Assembly: GCF_024505185.1 (NCBI RefSeq) | Contig: NZ_JANIBJ010000019.1 | Coordinates: 25,322 to 89,321, forward strand | Reading direction: 5' to 3' | DNA: 64,000 nt | DNA from: Methylomonas subterranea | GTDB lineage: Bacteria > Pseudomonadota > Gammaproteobacteria > Methylococcales > Methylomonadaceae | In this document: positions 34,816-44,340 of the stretch, in pieces | Numbering within the stretch: the stretch's first letter is position 1 | Layout of the letters: each line of letters starts with the position of its first letter | Position numbers and translations under genes: made by a program | Notes under the pieces: model-generated | Seen by the model: the letters and a program-made list of their open reading frames with translations, nothing else | Told to the model about the DNA's origin: nothing | Databases searched by the model: none

Positions 34816-36006
34816 ATGAAAATTCGCCATTTTTGGGTGCTTGCGCATCGTTATACCGGCCTGGCGCTCACGGCATTCCTGATCGTGGTCGGCTTAAGCG
34901 GCAGTATGCTGGCCTTTTTCAAGGAACTGGATACCGCGATCAATCCCGGTTTCTTTGTCAGCGCCCAATCGGGCAAGCCGGTAGATCCGGCAAACTTGCT
35001 GGAAACCGCCGAAAATCTCGACTCGGCGGTCAGGGCCGATGCCGCATGGATCGGCGATACGGCGGCGATAGTGACGGTATCGCCCAGATCGGCGGCCCCC
35101 GCGGCTTACGACCAACTGATATTCAACCCCTACAACGGCGAATTGCTGGGCCGAAGATCCAGCACCGATCTGTCGCACGGAATCGACAACCTGATGCCTT
35201 TCATATACCGCCTGCATTACGCCTTGGCCCTGGATGAACTCGGCGGCTGGATTTTAGGCGTAAGTGCCTTGCTCTGGACGCTGGATTGCTTTGTGGGGTT
35301 TTATCTGACCTTGCCGGCAACCGGCAGCCATCGCGCGGCACACAATCCGCCGGGAAAAAGCTATCGGCGGCGGTGGCAAGCGGCCTGGCTGGTCAAGTGG
35401 TCGGCATCCGGAACCCGCATCAATTACGATCTGCACCGCGCCGGCGGCTTGTGGTTCTGGCCGATGTTACTGATATTCGCCTGGTCCAGCGTCTATATGA
35501 ACCTGAGCGGCGTCTACGACAAGCTCATGAAATCGCTCGGCGAGTACCATCAGCCTTGGACCGACTTCCCCGATCTACCGCAACCCCTACAGCAAGGCCG
35601 AATCGGCTGGCGACAAGCGCGGGAGATTGCTGAATCGGCGTTGAATCGCTTGAGTCTGGAGCAAGGCATAATCGTGCATGGCCCCAGCGGTTTCTGGATC
35701 AACCGGGCCAAGGGCTTTTACGTTTACGATGTCAGAAGTAGCGCGGATATTCAGGAACGCGGGGGCAATACCCGCGTCGTGGTCGATGCCGAAAACGGCA
35801 GCGTCAAACAGGTCTTGCTGGCCACCGGTCAATACAGCGGCAACACGATTACCAGTTGGTTGTTGGCTCTGCATACCGCCAATATCTGGGGCATGCCCTA
35901 CAAAATATTGGTCTGTCTGTTGGGCATGGCGATAACGATGCTGTCGCTAACCGGCCTGTTGATCTGGTTGAAAAAACGCCGGCGTCATCGGTCGCCGCTT
36001 TCCTAA
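34816..36006 (+). CDS. PepSY-associated membrane protein (PiuB-like)
   Basis: A 396-residue inner-membrane protein with four hydrophobic segments: about residues 12-34, 140-165, 215-235 and 355-380. Conserved features include the N-terminal WVLAHRYTGL, HGIDNLMPFIYRLHYAL, DLHRAGGLWFWPMLLI and LHTANIWGMPYK, in which His residues may ligate haem. Members next to TonB siderophore receptors help to reduce or release iron from the siderophore. It follows the receptor by 131 bp on the same strand. Confidence 0.9.
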   Translation: MKIRHFWVLAHRYTGLALTAFLIVVGLSGSMLAFFKELDTAINPGFFVSAQSGKPVDPANLLETAENLDSAVRADAAWIGDTAAIVTVSPRSAAPAAYDQLIFNPYNGELLGRRSSTDLSHGIDNLMPFIYRLHYALALDELGGWILGVSALLWTLDCFVGFYLTLPATGSHRAAHNPPGKSYRRRWQAAWLVKWSASGTRINYDLHRAGGLWFWPMLLIFAWSSVYMNLSGVYDKLMKSLGEYHQPWTDFPDLPQPLQQGRIGWRQAREIAESALNRLSLEQGIIVHGPSGFWINRAKGFYVYDVRSSADIQERGGNTRVVVDAENGSVKQVLLATGQYSGNTITSWLLALHTANIWGMPYKILVCLLGMAITMLSLTGLLIWLKKRRRHRSPLS

Positions 36007-36112
36007 TGCGGAAAAAATATTGCGGCTTTTCCGGTCCTCGTTCGTCTTATAGGTCTGAAGGCAAAACCGATCCGCTCCACACCCGACAGCGAACGCACAC
36101 CCGGCATCTTTA

Positions 36113-37519
36113 ATGGCATTACAACTGCGCAACTCCAAGACTTGGCTGTCAATGGGATTGTCGGCCTTCTTAACCGTCGGCTGCGGCTCCCCCGCATCCA
36201 GGGACCCGCAACAATTGAACCTGCCCCTACCCGGTCAATGGCAATCCGCTTCGGCCCTTCAGTCTCGGGTGTCGGCGCATTGGCTGGATAGCTTTGCCGA
36301 TCCGGACCTGACGCTACTGGTCCAACGCGGCTTAAGGGACAACTTCGATCTCAAAAGCGCGGCCGCCCGCGTGTCGGCGGCTCGCGAACAGGCGGCCATC
36401 GCCGGTTCCGCGCGCGCGCCGCAACTGTATTTCAGCCCAGGCTATCGAGGTGGCCGCGATGGGGCCAACGATGAAAGCGGCGGTTTTTCGGCTCTGTTCG
36501 AACTGCAATGGGAGCTGGATGTCTGGGGCCGCATCCGGGACGCCCGTCAAGCCGCGATGGAAGACGCGGTTGCGGTCGGCGAAGATTATCAAGCCGCCCG
36601 CTTATCGCTCGCCGCCCGCATTGCCCAGGTCTATCTGGCGTGGCGAGAGGCTATTTTGCAGGCACGGGTTGCGGCGGAATCGGTCAAGGATAGGGGCGTC
36701 ATCGTCGAACTGGTGCGCGGCCGCTTCAACAAGGGTTTGACCCGAGGTCTGGATTTACGGCTGGCCCTGACCGATCTGGCCAACGCCGAGGCACAAGCGG
36801 CGGAGACGCAAAATGCCGAGCAAGCCTTGCAAAAACTGCTGACGACCCTGTTGGGCCGCTACCCCACCGATTCGGCGGCATTACATGCGAAGGTAAACGA
36901 AACGGCATTCGCAACATCGGCCCTGCCCCAGCCGCCCCCTGCCCTGGCCGCCGGTTTGCCGTCCGAGTTGCTGACGCGGCGTCCGGATGTGATAGCCGCC
37001 TTCAAGCGTCTGCTGGCGGCCGACCAACGCCTGTCCAGCAGCGAAAAGGCCTTGTTGCCGCGAGTGACGCTAACCGCAGCCGGCGGTAGCGTGGGCACTG
37101 CCTTGGCCGACATCGTCGATCCCCGCGCCGCCGCCTGGCATCTGGCCGCCGGCTTGTTGCAACCCTTGTTCACCGGCGATCGCCTGCAAGCCGACATCCG
37201 CTTGCAACAAGCCAACATCGAGCAGGCCTATCGGCAGTACCAAAGCGTGGCCTTGAATGCCTTCCGCGAAGTCGAACAGGCCTTGGCGGCGGAAAGCCGC
37301 TTGCGCGCTCAGGAACTGGCCTTGCGCGAAGCCGTGGCGCAAACGGAAGCCAGCCGCAAACTGGCGGTGTATTCCTACCGGCAGGGTTTGATCGAAATTT
37401 TGACCTTGCTAGACAGCTATCGCAGCACCTTGAATGCGCAAAGCGCCCATTTGGCGGTGCGGCGGCAATTGCTGAACAACCGGATCGGCCTGTATCTGGC
37501 CCTGGGCGGCGGCGCATGA
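36113..37519 (+). CDS. NodT-family outer-membrane efflux lipoprotein
   Basis: A 468-residue TolC-like channel. The lipobox FLTVGC suggests an outer-membrane anchor. Two OEP repeats are visible: SHWLDSFADPDL with LVQRGLRDNFDLKSAAARV, and LPSELLTRRPDVIAAFKRLL with LQPLFTGDRLQADIRLQQAN. It is the outer part of the tripartite pump formed with the next two genes, the first of which overlaps its stop by four bases. Location after the siderophore receptor suggests export of a siderophore or a related compound. Confidence 0.93.
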   Translation: MALQLRNSKTWLSMGLSAFLTVGCGSPASRDPQQLNLPLPGQWQSASALQSRVSAHWLDSFADPDLTLLVQRGLRDNFDLKSAAARVSAAREQAAIAGSARAPQLYFSPGYRGGRDGANDESGGFSALFELQWELDVWGRIRDARQAAMEDAVAVGEDYQAARLSLAARIAQVYLAWREAILQARVAAESVKDRGVIVELVRGRFNKGLTRGLDLRLALTDLANAEAQAAETQNAEQALQKLLTTLLGRYPTDSAALHAKVNETAFATSALPQPPPALAAGLPSELLTRRPDVIAAFKRLLAADQRLSSSEKALLPRVTLTAAGGSVGTALADIVDPRAAAWHLAAGLLQPLFTGDRLQADIRLQQANIEQAYRQYQSVALNAFREVEQALAAESRLRAQELALREAVAQTEASRKLAVYSYRQGLIEILTLLDSYRSTLNAQSAHLAVRRQLLNNRIGLYLALGGGA

Positions 37520-38706
37520 GCGAAAATCACGGCCGCCGCCTCGCGGCCGCCGGGCATAGTTTCTTGAAAATACTGCTGCCGGTGGCCGTCATGCTGATTG
37601 CCGGAGCGGCCAGTTGGGCCTTGTTTGTCTTGAAAGCGCAAAGCGGGCCGCAAGCCGAGCCGGAAGCCGCGACCGAAGTCAGCGTGACGCGAGTCGAACC
37701 GGAAAGCCTGCGCCTGAACGTGCTGTCCCAAGGCGTGGTGACGCCGCGCGAGGAAATCGATCTGGTCAGCGAGGTCAGCGGTAAAGTGGCAAGCATGCAT
37801 CCCTCGCTGGTGGCCGGCGGTTTTTTCAAGGCCGGCGAGCGGCTGTTGACCATCGATCCCCGCGATTACGATTACGCCATTACCGTGGCCCAGGCCGGGG
37901 TGGCCGAAGCCAGGCGGGCGTTGATTTCCGAACAGGCCCAGGTCGAACAGGCTCACAGCGAATGGCGAGCATTGGGAGAAGGCGAAGCCAGCGAGCTGAC
38001 CTTGCGCAAGCCGCAACTAGCGGAGGCCCAAGCCAAACTGCAAGCCGCCCGGGCCGATCTGGCCAAGGCCAAGCTCAACCGGGAGCGCTGCGAACTTAAG
38101 GCGCCGTTTGCCGGCCGGGTGTTGAGCAAACAGGCCGGTGTCGGTCAGTTTTTACCGGCCGGCGCGCCGGTGGCGCGCATTTACGCCAGCGATCTAGCCG
38201 AGGTACGCCTGCCGATAGGCGCCGAACAACTGGCTTTTTTGCGACTACCCTTGACCGTGCCGCCCGCCGATTCAACGCAGTGGCCCAAGGTGACGCTGAG
38301 CGCCGATCTCGGCGGCCGTCGGCGTTTTTGGCAAGGCCGGATCGTCCGCGTCGAAGCGGCGGTCTCGGAGGATAGCGGCCAGTGGTATCTGGTGGCTCAA
38401 ATAGCCGATCCTTTTCGCCCCGGCGCCGATGGTCCGCCGCTGTTGAAAGGGTTGTTCGTCGAAGCCGAAATCGAAGGCATTCGGCAAGACGGTCTTTATC
38501 GTCTGCCGCGCGCCGCCGTCAGCCCCGCGCAAACCGTTAAAACGGTAGACAGCCGACAAACCCTGCAAATCAAGCCCGTGGAGGTATTGCGCGGCGATAG
38601 CGATTCGGTGGTGATCCAGTCCGGTCTCAATCCGGGCGATCGCGTGATTGTGTCAGAACTGCCGGTCGCCGTGGCCGGTACTCCGGTCAAGCTGCGCAAT
38701 GACTGA
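37516..38706 (+). CDS. RND membrane-fusion (adaptor) protein
   Basis: A 396-residue periplasmic adaptor. An N-terminal membrane anchor (about residues 15-37), a biotinyl-lipoyl-like hairpin domain (VVTPREEIDLVSEVSGKVAS, RLLTIDPRDYDY), an alpha-hairpin of about 80 residues, then beta-barrel and membrane-proximal parts ending LPVAVAGTPVKLRND. It bridges the pump and the outer-membrane channel. It overlaps the gene before it by four bases and the pump gene by eight, so the three form one translational unit. Confidence 0.93.
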   Translation: MSENHGRRLAAAGHSFLKILLPVAVMLIAGAASWALFVLKAQSGPQAEPEAATEVSVTRVEPESLRLNVLSQGVVTPREEIDLVSEVSGKVASMHPSLVAGGFFKAGERLLTIDPRDYDYAITVAQAGVAEARRALISEQAQVEQAHSEWRALGEGEASELTLRKPQLAEAQAKLQAARADLAKAKLNRERCELKAPFAGRVLSKQAGVGQFLPAGAPVARIYASDLAEVRLPIGAEQLAFLRLPLTVPPADSTQWPKVTLSADLGGRRRFWQGRIVRVEAAVSEDSGQWYLVAQIADPFRPGADGPPLLKGLFVEAEIEGIRQDGLYRLPRAAVSPAQTVKTVDSRQTLQIKPVEVLRGDSDSVVIQSGLNPGDRVIVSELPVAVAGTPVKLRND

Positions 38707-41700
38707 GCGCCCGCCCACCCGCAACCCGGTAGCCTGGTTTGCCGCCAACCCGGTTGCCGCCAATCTGTTGATGTTGCTGATCGTTTGCGGCGGCCTGCTG
38801 GGCTTCGCCCAGGTCGACAAGGAAGTGTTTCCGCGTTTCAGTCCGCATCGGATCGTGGTTGAAACCCAATATCCGGGAGCCGGCACGGCGGAAGTCGAAG
38901 AGTCGGTGTGCGTGCCGATTGAAAATGCCATTTACGACATTCCCGGCGTCAAGCATTTGCACGCCGACATTCGCGGCGACGATTGCAAAATCGAACTGGA
39001 AATGATGCCCGAGGTCAGCCGCGAACAGCTGGTGGCCAGCGTGCAAGGCAAGCTGCAAGGCATTGTCGGTTTACCCCGGCAGCTGGAAAAAATTCGCGTG
39101 TCGCCGGCCGAGCGCGAGGACGACGACGGCGTGATCTGGGTGGCGCTGCACGGCAACACCGATGCTTTCACGCTGCAACGTTTCGGCGAGCGGATACAAC
39201 AGCGGCTGGCCGCGATTCCCGGTGTCCGCAAGGCCCGCAATTACGGCGAAATGGCCTACGAACTGGCGATTGAAGTGGCGCCGGAAAAACTGCGCCAATA
39301 CCGGTTGACGCTGGACGAAGTGGCGCAAGCGGTGCGCAAGGCTTCGATCGATGCGCCTGGCGGGCTGATCAAAAACCCGGATGGCGAATTGTTGTTGCGG
39401 GTCAACCGGCGCGCCAAGGATGCCGACGCTGTCGGCGCCTTGATCATAAAAACCCTGCCTGACGGGCACAGGCTGCGCCTGGACCAAATCGCCAACATCA
39501 AGGACGGTCTGGAGGAGCGTCTGTCGGAATGGCATCACAACGGCGAGATTGCCCAAGGTTGGGAAGTTCACAGCGCGCGGGACAGCGTGGCGGTCGCCCG
39601 TCAGGTCAAGGCCGAGGTCGAACGCTTGCGCCGGCAATTGCCGGCCGGGCTGCGGCTGATTACCTGGTGGGACGATTCGCAGGCTTACGACGAGCGCATC
39701 GACACCTTGCTCGAGGACGGTTTGAGCGGCTTTTTGCTGGTCTGTCTGGTTTTGTCGCTTTTTTTGCGGATCAGGGTGGCGCTATGGGCCGGCGTCGGCA
39801 TCTTTACCTCCGTGCTGGGAGCGTTCTGGCTGATGCCGGCCCTGGATTTATCCCTGAACATGCTGTCGTTGTTCGGCTTTTTATTGGCGATGGGCATACT
39901 GGTCGACGACGCCATCATCATCGGCGACAGCGTGCACAGTCGCCAAATGGAAAACAGACTGCCGCCGTTGCAAGCCACCATTCAAGGGGTGCAAGACCTG
40001 GCGCTGCCGGTGATTTTATCGGTGTCGGTTGTGTTGGTGGCGTTTCTACCCGGCCTGTTCCTGCCGGGCTGGGGTGGCCAAATGATGAAACCGATTTGTC
40101 TGGTGATGATTTTGACCTTGGTGTTTTCCCTGGTCGAGGCCTTGCTGATTTTACCGTCGCATCTGGTCGGCGAATCGGCATCCGTGCTTCGGCCCAATCG
40201 CTTGCAACGCATCCGCGCGGCCCTGAACGACGGACTGGACCGCTTCGTCCTGTATCGCTATAGGCCATTCCTGGAAACCGCCATCGCCTGGCGCTATTTG
40301 ACTGTCTCGCTGTTTCTGGGCCTTATCGTATTTTGCCTTGCCTTGGTCGCCAGCGACACCGTCCGGCAATCGTTCAGTCCCGACGTCAGCAAGGACAGCT
40401 TCTGGGTGTCCATGCAATTGCCGCAGAGCGCGCCGTATGCGGAAGCCAAGGCCCTGGCCGGCAAGGTTGAGCAGGCCTTGTTCGAATTACGCGACGAGCT
40501 GGACCACGGTCATGCCGACAGCGTAATCGTCGGCGTGGAAACCATGATTTGGGAACATGGGGCCGGTATCTGGCTGGAGTTTTCGCCCGCCGGCCGGCAA
40601 CGCTTGAAAGTGGAGGATTTCATCCGCGCCTGGCGCCAGCGCATGGGCGATATCGGTCGCGGCAAGGTGGATTTCATCTACAAGGAAGGCGACGTGCCCT
40701 ACGATATCGAGTTGCTGCTGGGAGCCGGCGACGCCGGACTGTTGCCGGAAGCGGGCGAACAGCTCAAACAGCAATTACGCGCGCTGCCCGGCGTCTATGA
40801 CGTGGTCGATTCCAGCGAACCCGGCAAACCCGAAATCAAACTCAGTCTGAAGCCCAATGCCGAACGCCTGGGCTTGCGTTTGGAACAGCTGGCCGAACAA
40901 GTGCATCACGGCCACTACGGCGCTGAAGTGCATCGCTTTGCGCGCGGACGCAGCGAAGTCAAGGTGATGGTGCGTTATCCGCTGCAACAGCGGCAATCCT
41001 TGGACCACCTGAAACAACAGCCGATCCGCCTGCCGAATGGCGCGACGGCACCGTTGGAGGAATTGGCCGATCTGCAATCGGTCCCCGGATTTTCGCGCCT
41101 GGTGCGCGAAGACCGGCAACGGGTATTGAAAGTTCAGGCCCGCGTCAATCCGACGTTGGCGGACGTCAATGCTTTATATACCGAGTTGGAAAACAACCGC
41201 ATACCCCGGTTGCAAGGGACTTTTCCCGGTTTGGACGTCAAAATCGGACAGCAACGCCAGGAGCAGGAAGCCATGCTGACGGCATTCGCCCAAAACACCC
41301 TGCTGGCATTGCTGGTGATTTACGCGCTGATCGCGGTGCCGTTTAAATCCTATTCCAAACCCCTGATCTTCCTGCTGGCGGCGCCGGTAGCCTGGTGCGG
41401 CGCGGTGCTGGCTCACTGGGGTTGCGGCTTGCCTTTGTCGTTGGAGTCCCTGGTTGGTATGATCGCCGCCAGCGGCGTGGTGGTCAACGACAGTTTGGTG
41501 CTGCTGGATTACCTGCGTCAACACGGCGATGACGGGCAACCGATGGAGCGCCTGATCGCCGATGCCTGCGGTTCGCGCTTTCGCGCCATTTTGCTGGCCT
41601 TTTTGACCAACTTTGCCGGTTTCCTGCCGACCCTGTTGGAAACCAGTCCGCAAGCGCAGTTTTTGATTCCCATGACCTTATCGCTGTCGGCCGGTCTGTT

Positions 41701-41794
41701 GATGGGCATGAGCGCCAGTCTGATCTTGACGCCGGTCTGCTACGCCATATTGAGCAAATCCGCGCCGCTCGGGCAAAAATCGATGGCCCTATAA
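38699..41794 (+). CDS. RND efflux pump inner-membrane subunit
   Basis: A 1031-residue AcrB-superfamily transporter with the usual 12 helices. Visible are the first helix (NLLMLLIVCGGLLGFAQVDK), porter-domain opening ETQYPGAGTAEVEESV, helix 4 LLAMGILVDDAIIIGDSVHS with the proton-relay Asp pair, and a second-half helix MIAASGVVVNDSLVLLDYLR. ATG at 38699 lies inside the end of the adaptor gene; earlier starts lack support. Length and sequence place it with multidrug or lipid/siderophore exporters rather than metal pumps. Confidence 0.95.
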   Translation: MTERPPTRNPVAWFAANPVAANLLMLLIVCGGLLGFAQVDKEVFPRFSPHRIVVETQYPGAGTAEVEESVCVPIENAIYDIPGVKHLHADIRGDDCKIELEMMPEVSREQLVASVQGKLQGIVGLPRQLEKIRVSPAEREDDDGVIWVALHGNTDAFTLQRFGERIQQRLAAIPGVRKARNYGEMAYELAIEVAPEKLRQYRLTLDEVAQAVRKASIDAPGGLIKNPDGELLLRVNRRAKDADAVGALIIKTLPDGHRLRLDQIANIKDGLEERLSEWHHNGEIAQGWEVHSARDSVAVARQVKAEVERLRRQLPAGLRLITWWDDSQAYDERIDTLLEDGLSGFLLVCLVLSLFLRIRVALWAGVGIFTSVLGAFWLMPALDLSLNMLSLFGFLLAMGILVDDAIIIGDSVHSRQMENRLPPLQATIQGVQDLALPVILSVSVVLVAFLPGLFLPGWGGQMMKPICLVMILTLVFSLVEALLILPSHLVGESASVLRPNRLQRIRAALNDGLDRFVLYRYRPFLETAIAWRYLTVSLFLGLIVFCLALVASDTVRQSFSPDVSKDSFWVSMQLPQSAPYAEAKALAGKVEQALFELRDELDHGHADSVIVGVETMIWEHGAGIWLEFSPAGRQRLKVEDFIRAWRQRMGDIGRGKVDFIYKEGDVPYDIELLLGAGDAGLLPEAGEQLKQQLRALPGVYDVVDSSEPGKPEIKLSLKPNAERLGLRLEQLAEQVHHGHYGAEVHRFARGRSEVKVMVRYPLQQRQSLDHLKQQPIRLPNGATAPLEELADLQSVPGFSRLVREDRQRVLKVQARVNPTLADVNALYTELENNRIPRLQGTFPGLDVKIGQQRQEQEAMLTAFAQNTLLALLVIYALIAVPFKSYSKPLIFLLAAPVAWCGAVLAHWGCGLPLSLESLVGMIAASGVVVNDSLVLLDYLRQHGDDGQPMERLIADACGSRFRAILLAFLTNFAGFLPTLLETSPQAQFLIPMTLSLSAGLLMGMSASLILTPVCYAILSKSAPLGQKSMAL

Positions 41795-41847
41795 ACATTT
41801 GCCGTCGGACCGCGGGCTTATTCGCGGCATCGCTTGTGGCGAGTAGA

Positions 41848-42615
41848 TCAGTCGTCCAAAACCATCGCGGTAAGCCGGTCAACAGCCGGCAAGGGATGAA
41901 TACCCGGAAAGGCCTCCTGATCCTCGAAACCGGCATCGTCGGCAAATAATATATGTATATGGGCCGTTCCGCGCTCCGCTTGCCGATACCAGGGCATCAG
42001 ACCTTCGGCCTGATGCCGCATGGCCCCGCTGGCGCCAAAATCCAGCTTGCCTTGTTCGTTGCAATATTTCATCAGCGTGTAGGCATTGGCGATGAAGTTC
42101 AGCCGTTTCCAGCCGGTCAGTTTGGCATGCCAGCGGGTTTGGTCCTGGCGGCGGTTTTCCATGAAGGTCGGGTATTTATTGCTGGACAAGGCCGATTCGA
42201 CTTCGTAGGCAAAGGTCAGGGCCTGGCTGAAACTCCAGGCGCCGGGGATGCCGGCGTGTACCAGCGCGGCGTTGCGCTTGCCGTCATGGTGTATCAGGCC
42301 GCGTTGGCGTAGCCATTTCAACAGTTCTTCCCGGTCAGGCGCGTTGAGTATGTCGTCCAAACTATCGTTTGGCTTAGTTTCGGCGACACCCGCGGCGCGC
42401 TGCAGCAAATGCAGTTCCGCGTTACCCAGTACGGTGACGGCTTTTTTGCCCAGAGCTTTCACCAGCCGCAGCACCGCCAGGGAGTCCGGCCCGCCGCCAA
42501 CCAGATTGCCGCTAAACCACAGGCTGTCTTTGTCGGGATTGAAAGCTATTGTTTCCAGCAGCGATTTCAGCGCTTGATGATCGCCGTTGACACTGCCTAT
42601 GGCGTAAGTGGTCAT
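41848..42615 (-). CDS. ApaH-like protein with ablated catalytic motifs
   Basis: A 255-residue homologue of symmetrical diadenosine tetraphosphatase ApaH. The scaffold is clear: LVKALGKKAVTVLGN, ALVHAGIPGAWSFSQAL, and LTGWKRLNFIANAYTLMKYC. The metallophosphatase motifs are not: GDVHG reads GSVNG (S8, N10), GDLVARG reads GNLVGGG (N37, G41), GNHD reads GNAE (A66, E67), and the C-terminal FGHWA reads FADDA. At least four metal ligands are lost, so it should not hydrolyse Ap4A by the known mechanism. It may bind the nucleotide or act as a structural or regulatory protein. It is the third gene after a NifX-like protein on this strand. Confidence 0.85.
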   Translation of the reverse strand: MTTYAIGSVNGDHQALKSLLETIAFNPDKDSLWFSGNLVGGGPDSLAVLRLVKALGKKAVTVLGNAELHLLQRAAGVAETKPNDSLDDILNAPDREELLKWLRQRGLIHHDGKRNAALVHAGIPGAWSFSQALTFAYEVESALSSNKYPTFMENRRQDQTRWHAKLTGWKRLNFIANAYTLMKYCNEQGKLDFGASGAMRHQAEGLMPWYRQAERGTAHIHILFADDAGFEDQEAFPGIHPLPAVDRLTAMVLDD

Positions 42616-42653
42616 TAAAAGCTCGCGTTGTGGAAGTTTACGGCCAAACCGAT

Positions 42654-43019
42654 CTAGGTTTCTTCGGTTTCGTTAACGCCGTCCAGCAAGCCTTCCCGGC
42701 GTATCATGGCTTTAAAGCCTTTCATTACCGGCCGGGAAAGCGTGGTTTCCGCCAGCAGGCGTTGTTCGTAAATGCGGTTTTTCAGACCATCGTCAGGGTT
42801 TATAAGCGCCTCGGCGATCAAACCGTGCAGTTCGGCGGCCAACACTTCACCGGCTTGGGTTTTGACGGCATCGTACAACAACGCCATCACCTGCTTTTCA
42901 GCCGTCGGCATTTTGCATTTGCCGTCCAGAATCTTCAGCATCACGGCGGTGGCGCAATCGACATGGATAGGCGACAGGGGATGCAGCAGCAACCATTGTT
43001 GCACCTGGGCAGCATTCAT
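42654..43019 (-). CDS. Hypothetical protein linked to the NifX-like gene, 121 aa
   Basis: Begins MNAAQVQQWLLLHPLSPIHV and contains DCATAVMLKILDGKCKMPTA and a helical C-terminal half (LIAEALINPDDGLKNRIYEQ). Its ATG overlaps the stop of the NifX-like gene by four bases. I do not recognise the family. The coupling suggests a partner of that cluster-binding protein; the two Cys could take part. It is followed 38 bp later by the ApaH-like gene. Confidence 0.7.
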   Translation of the reverse strand: MNAAQVQQWLLLHPLSPIHVDCATAVMLKILDGKCKMPTAEKQVMALLYDAVKTQAGEVLAAELHGLIAEALINPDDGLKNRIYEQRLLAETTLSRPVMKGFKAMIRREGLLDGVNETEET

Positions 43020-43378
43020 GTCGCCGCCAGCTGTTCGGCAAGCTTTCCGGCATACGCCAACAGCGAGGCTTCGATGGCTTCGTAGGCGTATTCGGCAACC
43101 GCCCGCACGCCGATGTTGTTGAGTCTTTCGGTGGGGCCGTCGCCTATTTTGGCCACAAACACGGCGTGGCAATCCTTGATCGCCTCCAAAATACCGGCCA
43201 TGGCCGCTTGATCGCCCTGCTGCCCCAGGCAGTAATGCGCCACTTCGCGGGTTTCGATATATCGGCACTGCTCGGGATCGGCCTGATAAATGCGAAATTG
43301 CTTGGCATGACCGAAATGTTCGCTGATGGCCATACCTTCCTTGCTGGCGACAGCCACCAAGAGCGGAAACCCGCTCAT
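43016..43378 (-). CDS. NifX/NifB-C-terminal family Fe-Mo cluster-binding protein
   Basis: A 120-residue protein of the dinitrogenase iron-molybdenum cofactor family: LLVAVASKEGMAISEHFGHA with the conserved HFGHA, FRIY near residue 30, a Cys in YCLGQQGDQ, and VFVAKIGDGPTERLNNIGV at the usual site of the I(G)xG loop. Such proteins carry Fe-S or FeMo-co precursors during nitrogenase assembly. ATG at 43378 has GGAG 8 bp upstream; a GTG at 43387 is the alternative. No nif structural genes are in the window. Confidence 0.85.
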   Translation of the reverse strand: MSGFPLLVAVASKEGMAISEHFGHAKQFRIYQADPEQCRYIETREVAHYCLGQQGDQAAMAGILEAIKDCHAVFVAKIGDGPTERLNNIGVRAVAEYAYEAIEASLLAYAGKLAEQLAAT

Positions 43379-43662
43379 CGGCGGCACTCCGGCCGGCGTT
43401 GACGAAACCGGTCCGCAAGCGGATCGAACGTGTTTAGAAATAATCGGTGCATCATGGAGCCTGACTGCTTAGGAATTACTAACAGCAAGCAAAACAAATA
43501 CCAATTTATGGATGTAGCGCCGCGCCTGACTTGCAAGGCACGGGCCGCCGAAGGGAATTAAAAAATTGTAGGATTGACGACAAACGGAGTGTTTGACCAA
43601 GTGCATGGAAAGTCATTTCGTCCCCGCCTTGTCGGGTCGGCAGCAAGGCCGGCAAGCGAATG

Positions 43663-44340
43663 CTACACAATCAACCCATCTTCCATATGCAATACATGGT
43701 CCATGCGGCCGGCCAGTTCCGGGTCGTGGGTGACTACCAGAAAGCTGACTTGCAACTCCTGGTTCAATTCCAGCATCAGTTGATAAATCTGATCGGCGGT
43801 TTTACTGTCCAGGTTGCCGGTCGGTTCGTCGGCCAGCACGCATTTGGGTTTATTGATCAGTGCTCTGGCCACTGCCGCGCGCTGGCGTTCGCCGCCGGAC
43901 AGTTCGCCGGGTTTATGCAGAATCCTGTGCCCCAAGCCGACCCGTTTCAACAACTCCGCCGCCTGCTCCTGGGCCTGTTTGATCGGACATTTGCCGATCA
44001 GCAAGGGCATGGCCACGTTTTCCAGAATACTGAATTCGCCCAACAGGTGATGAAACTGATAGATAAACCCCAGAGAGCGATTGCGCAATTGGCTCAATTT
44101 GGCCGAGCCGACCTTATTCAAATCCGAACCGTCCAGAATCACGCTGCCCGAACTGGGTTTTTCCAAACCGCCCAACAAATGCAGCAAGGTACTTTTGCCG
44201 GAACCGGAGGCGCCCATGATGGCCACCCGCTGGCCGGCTTGTATGGATACGTCCACGCCCTTCAATACCTCGACGTTCAAATCGCCTTGCACGAAGCGCT
44301 TGGTGAGCTGACGGCATTCCAAAATCACGGAATTACTCAT
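43663..44340 (-). CDS. lolD: LolD, lipoprotein release ATPase
   Basis: A 225-residue ABC ATPase that powers extraction of lipoproteins from the inner membrane to LolA. Walker A is [20 protein letters not shown], with Q-loop [13 protein letters not shown], signature [15 protein letters not shown], Walker [13 protein letters not shown] and H-loop VTHD. ATG at 44340 overlaps the end of lolC by eight bases. The LolD motif around FxHLL is present. It is encoded with a single LolC/E-type subunit. Confidence 0.95.
   Translation of the reverse strand: MSNSVILECRQLTKRFVQGDLNVEVLKGVDVSIQAGQRVAIMGASGSGKSTLLHLLGGLEKPSSGSVILDGSDLNKVGSAKLSQLRNRSLGFIYQFHHLLGEFSILENVAMPLLIGKCPIKQAQEQAAELLKRVGLGHRILHKPGELSGGERQRAAVARALINKPKCVLADEPTGNLDSKTADQIYQLMLELNQELQVSFLVVTHDPELAGRMDHVLHMEDGLIV

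Noticed and set aside
39529..40263. Plus-strand frame of 244 codons inside the RND pump gene
   Set aside because: Out of frame with the pump gene, whose helices and proton-relay residues are clear.
41848..42615. Annotation as active ApaH
   Set aside because: The overall similarity would give that name, but the metal-binding motifs are replaced.
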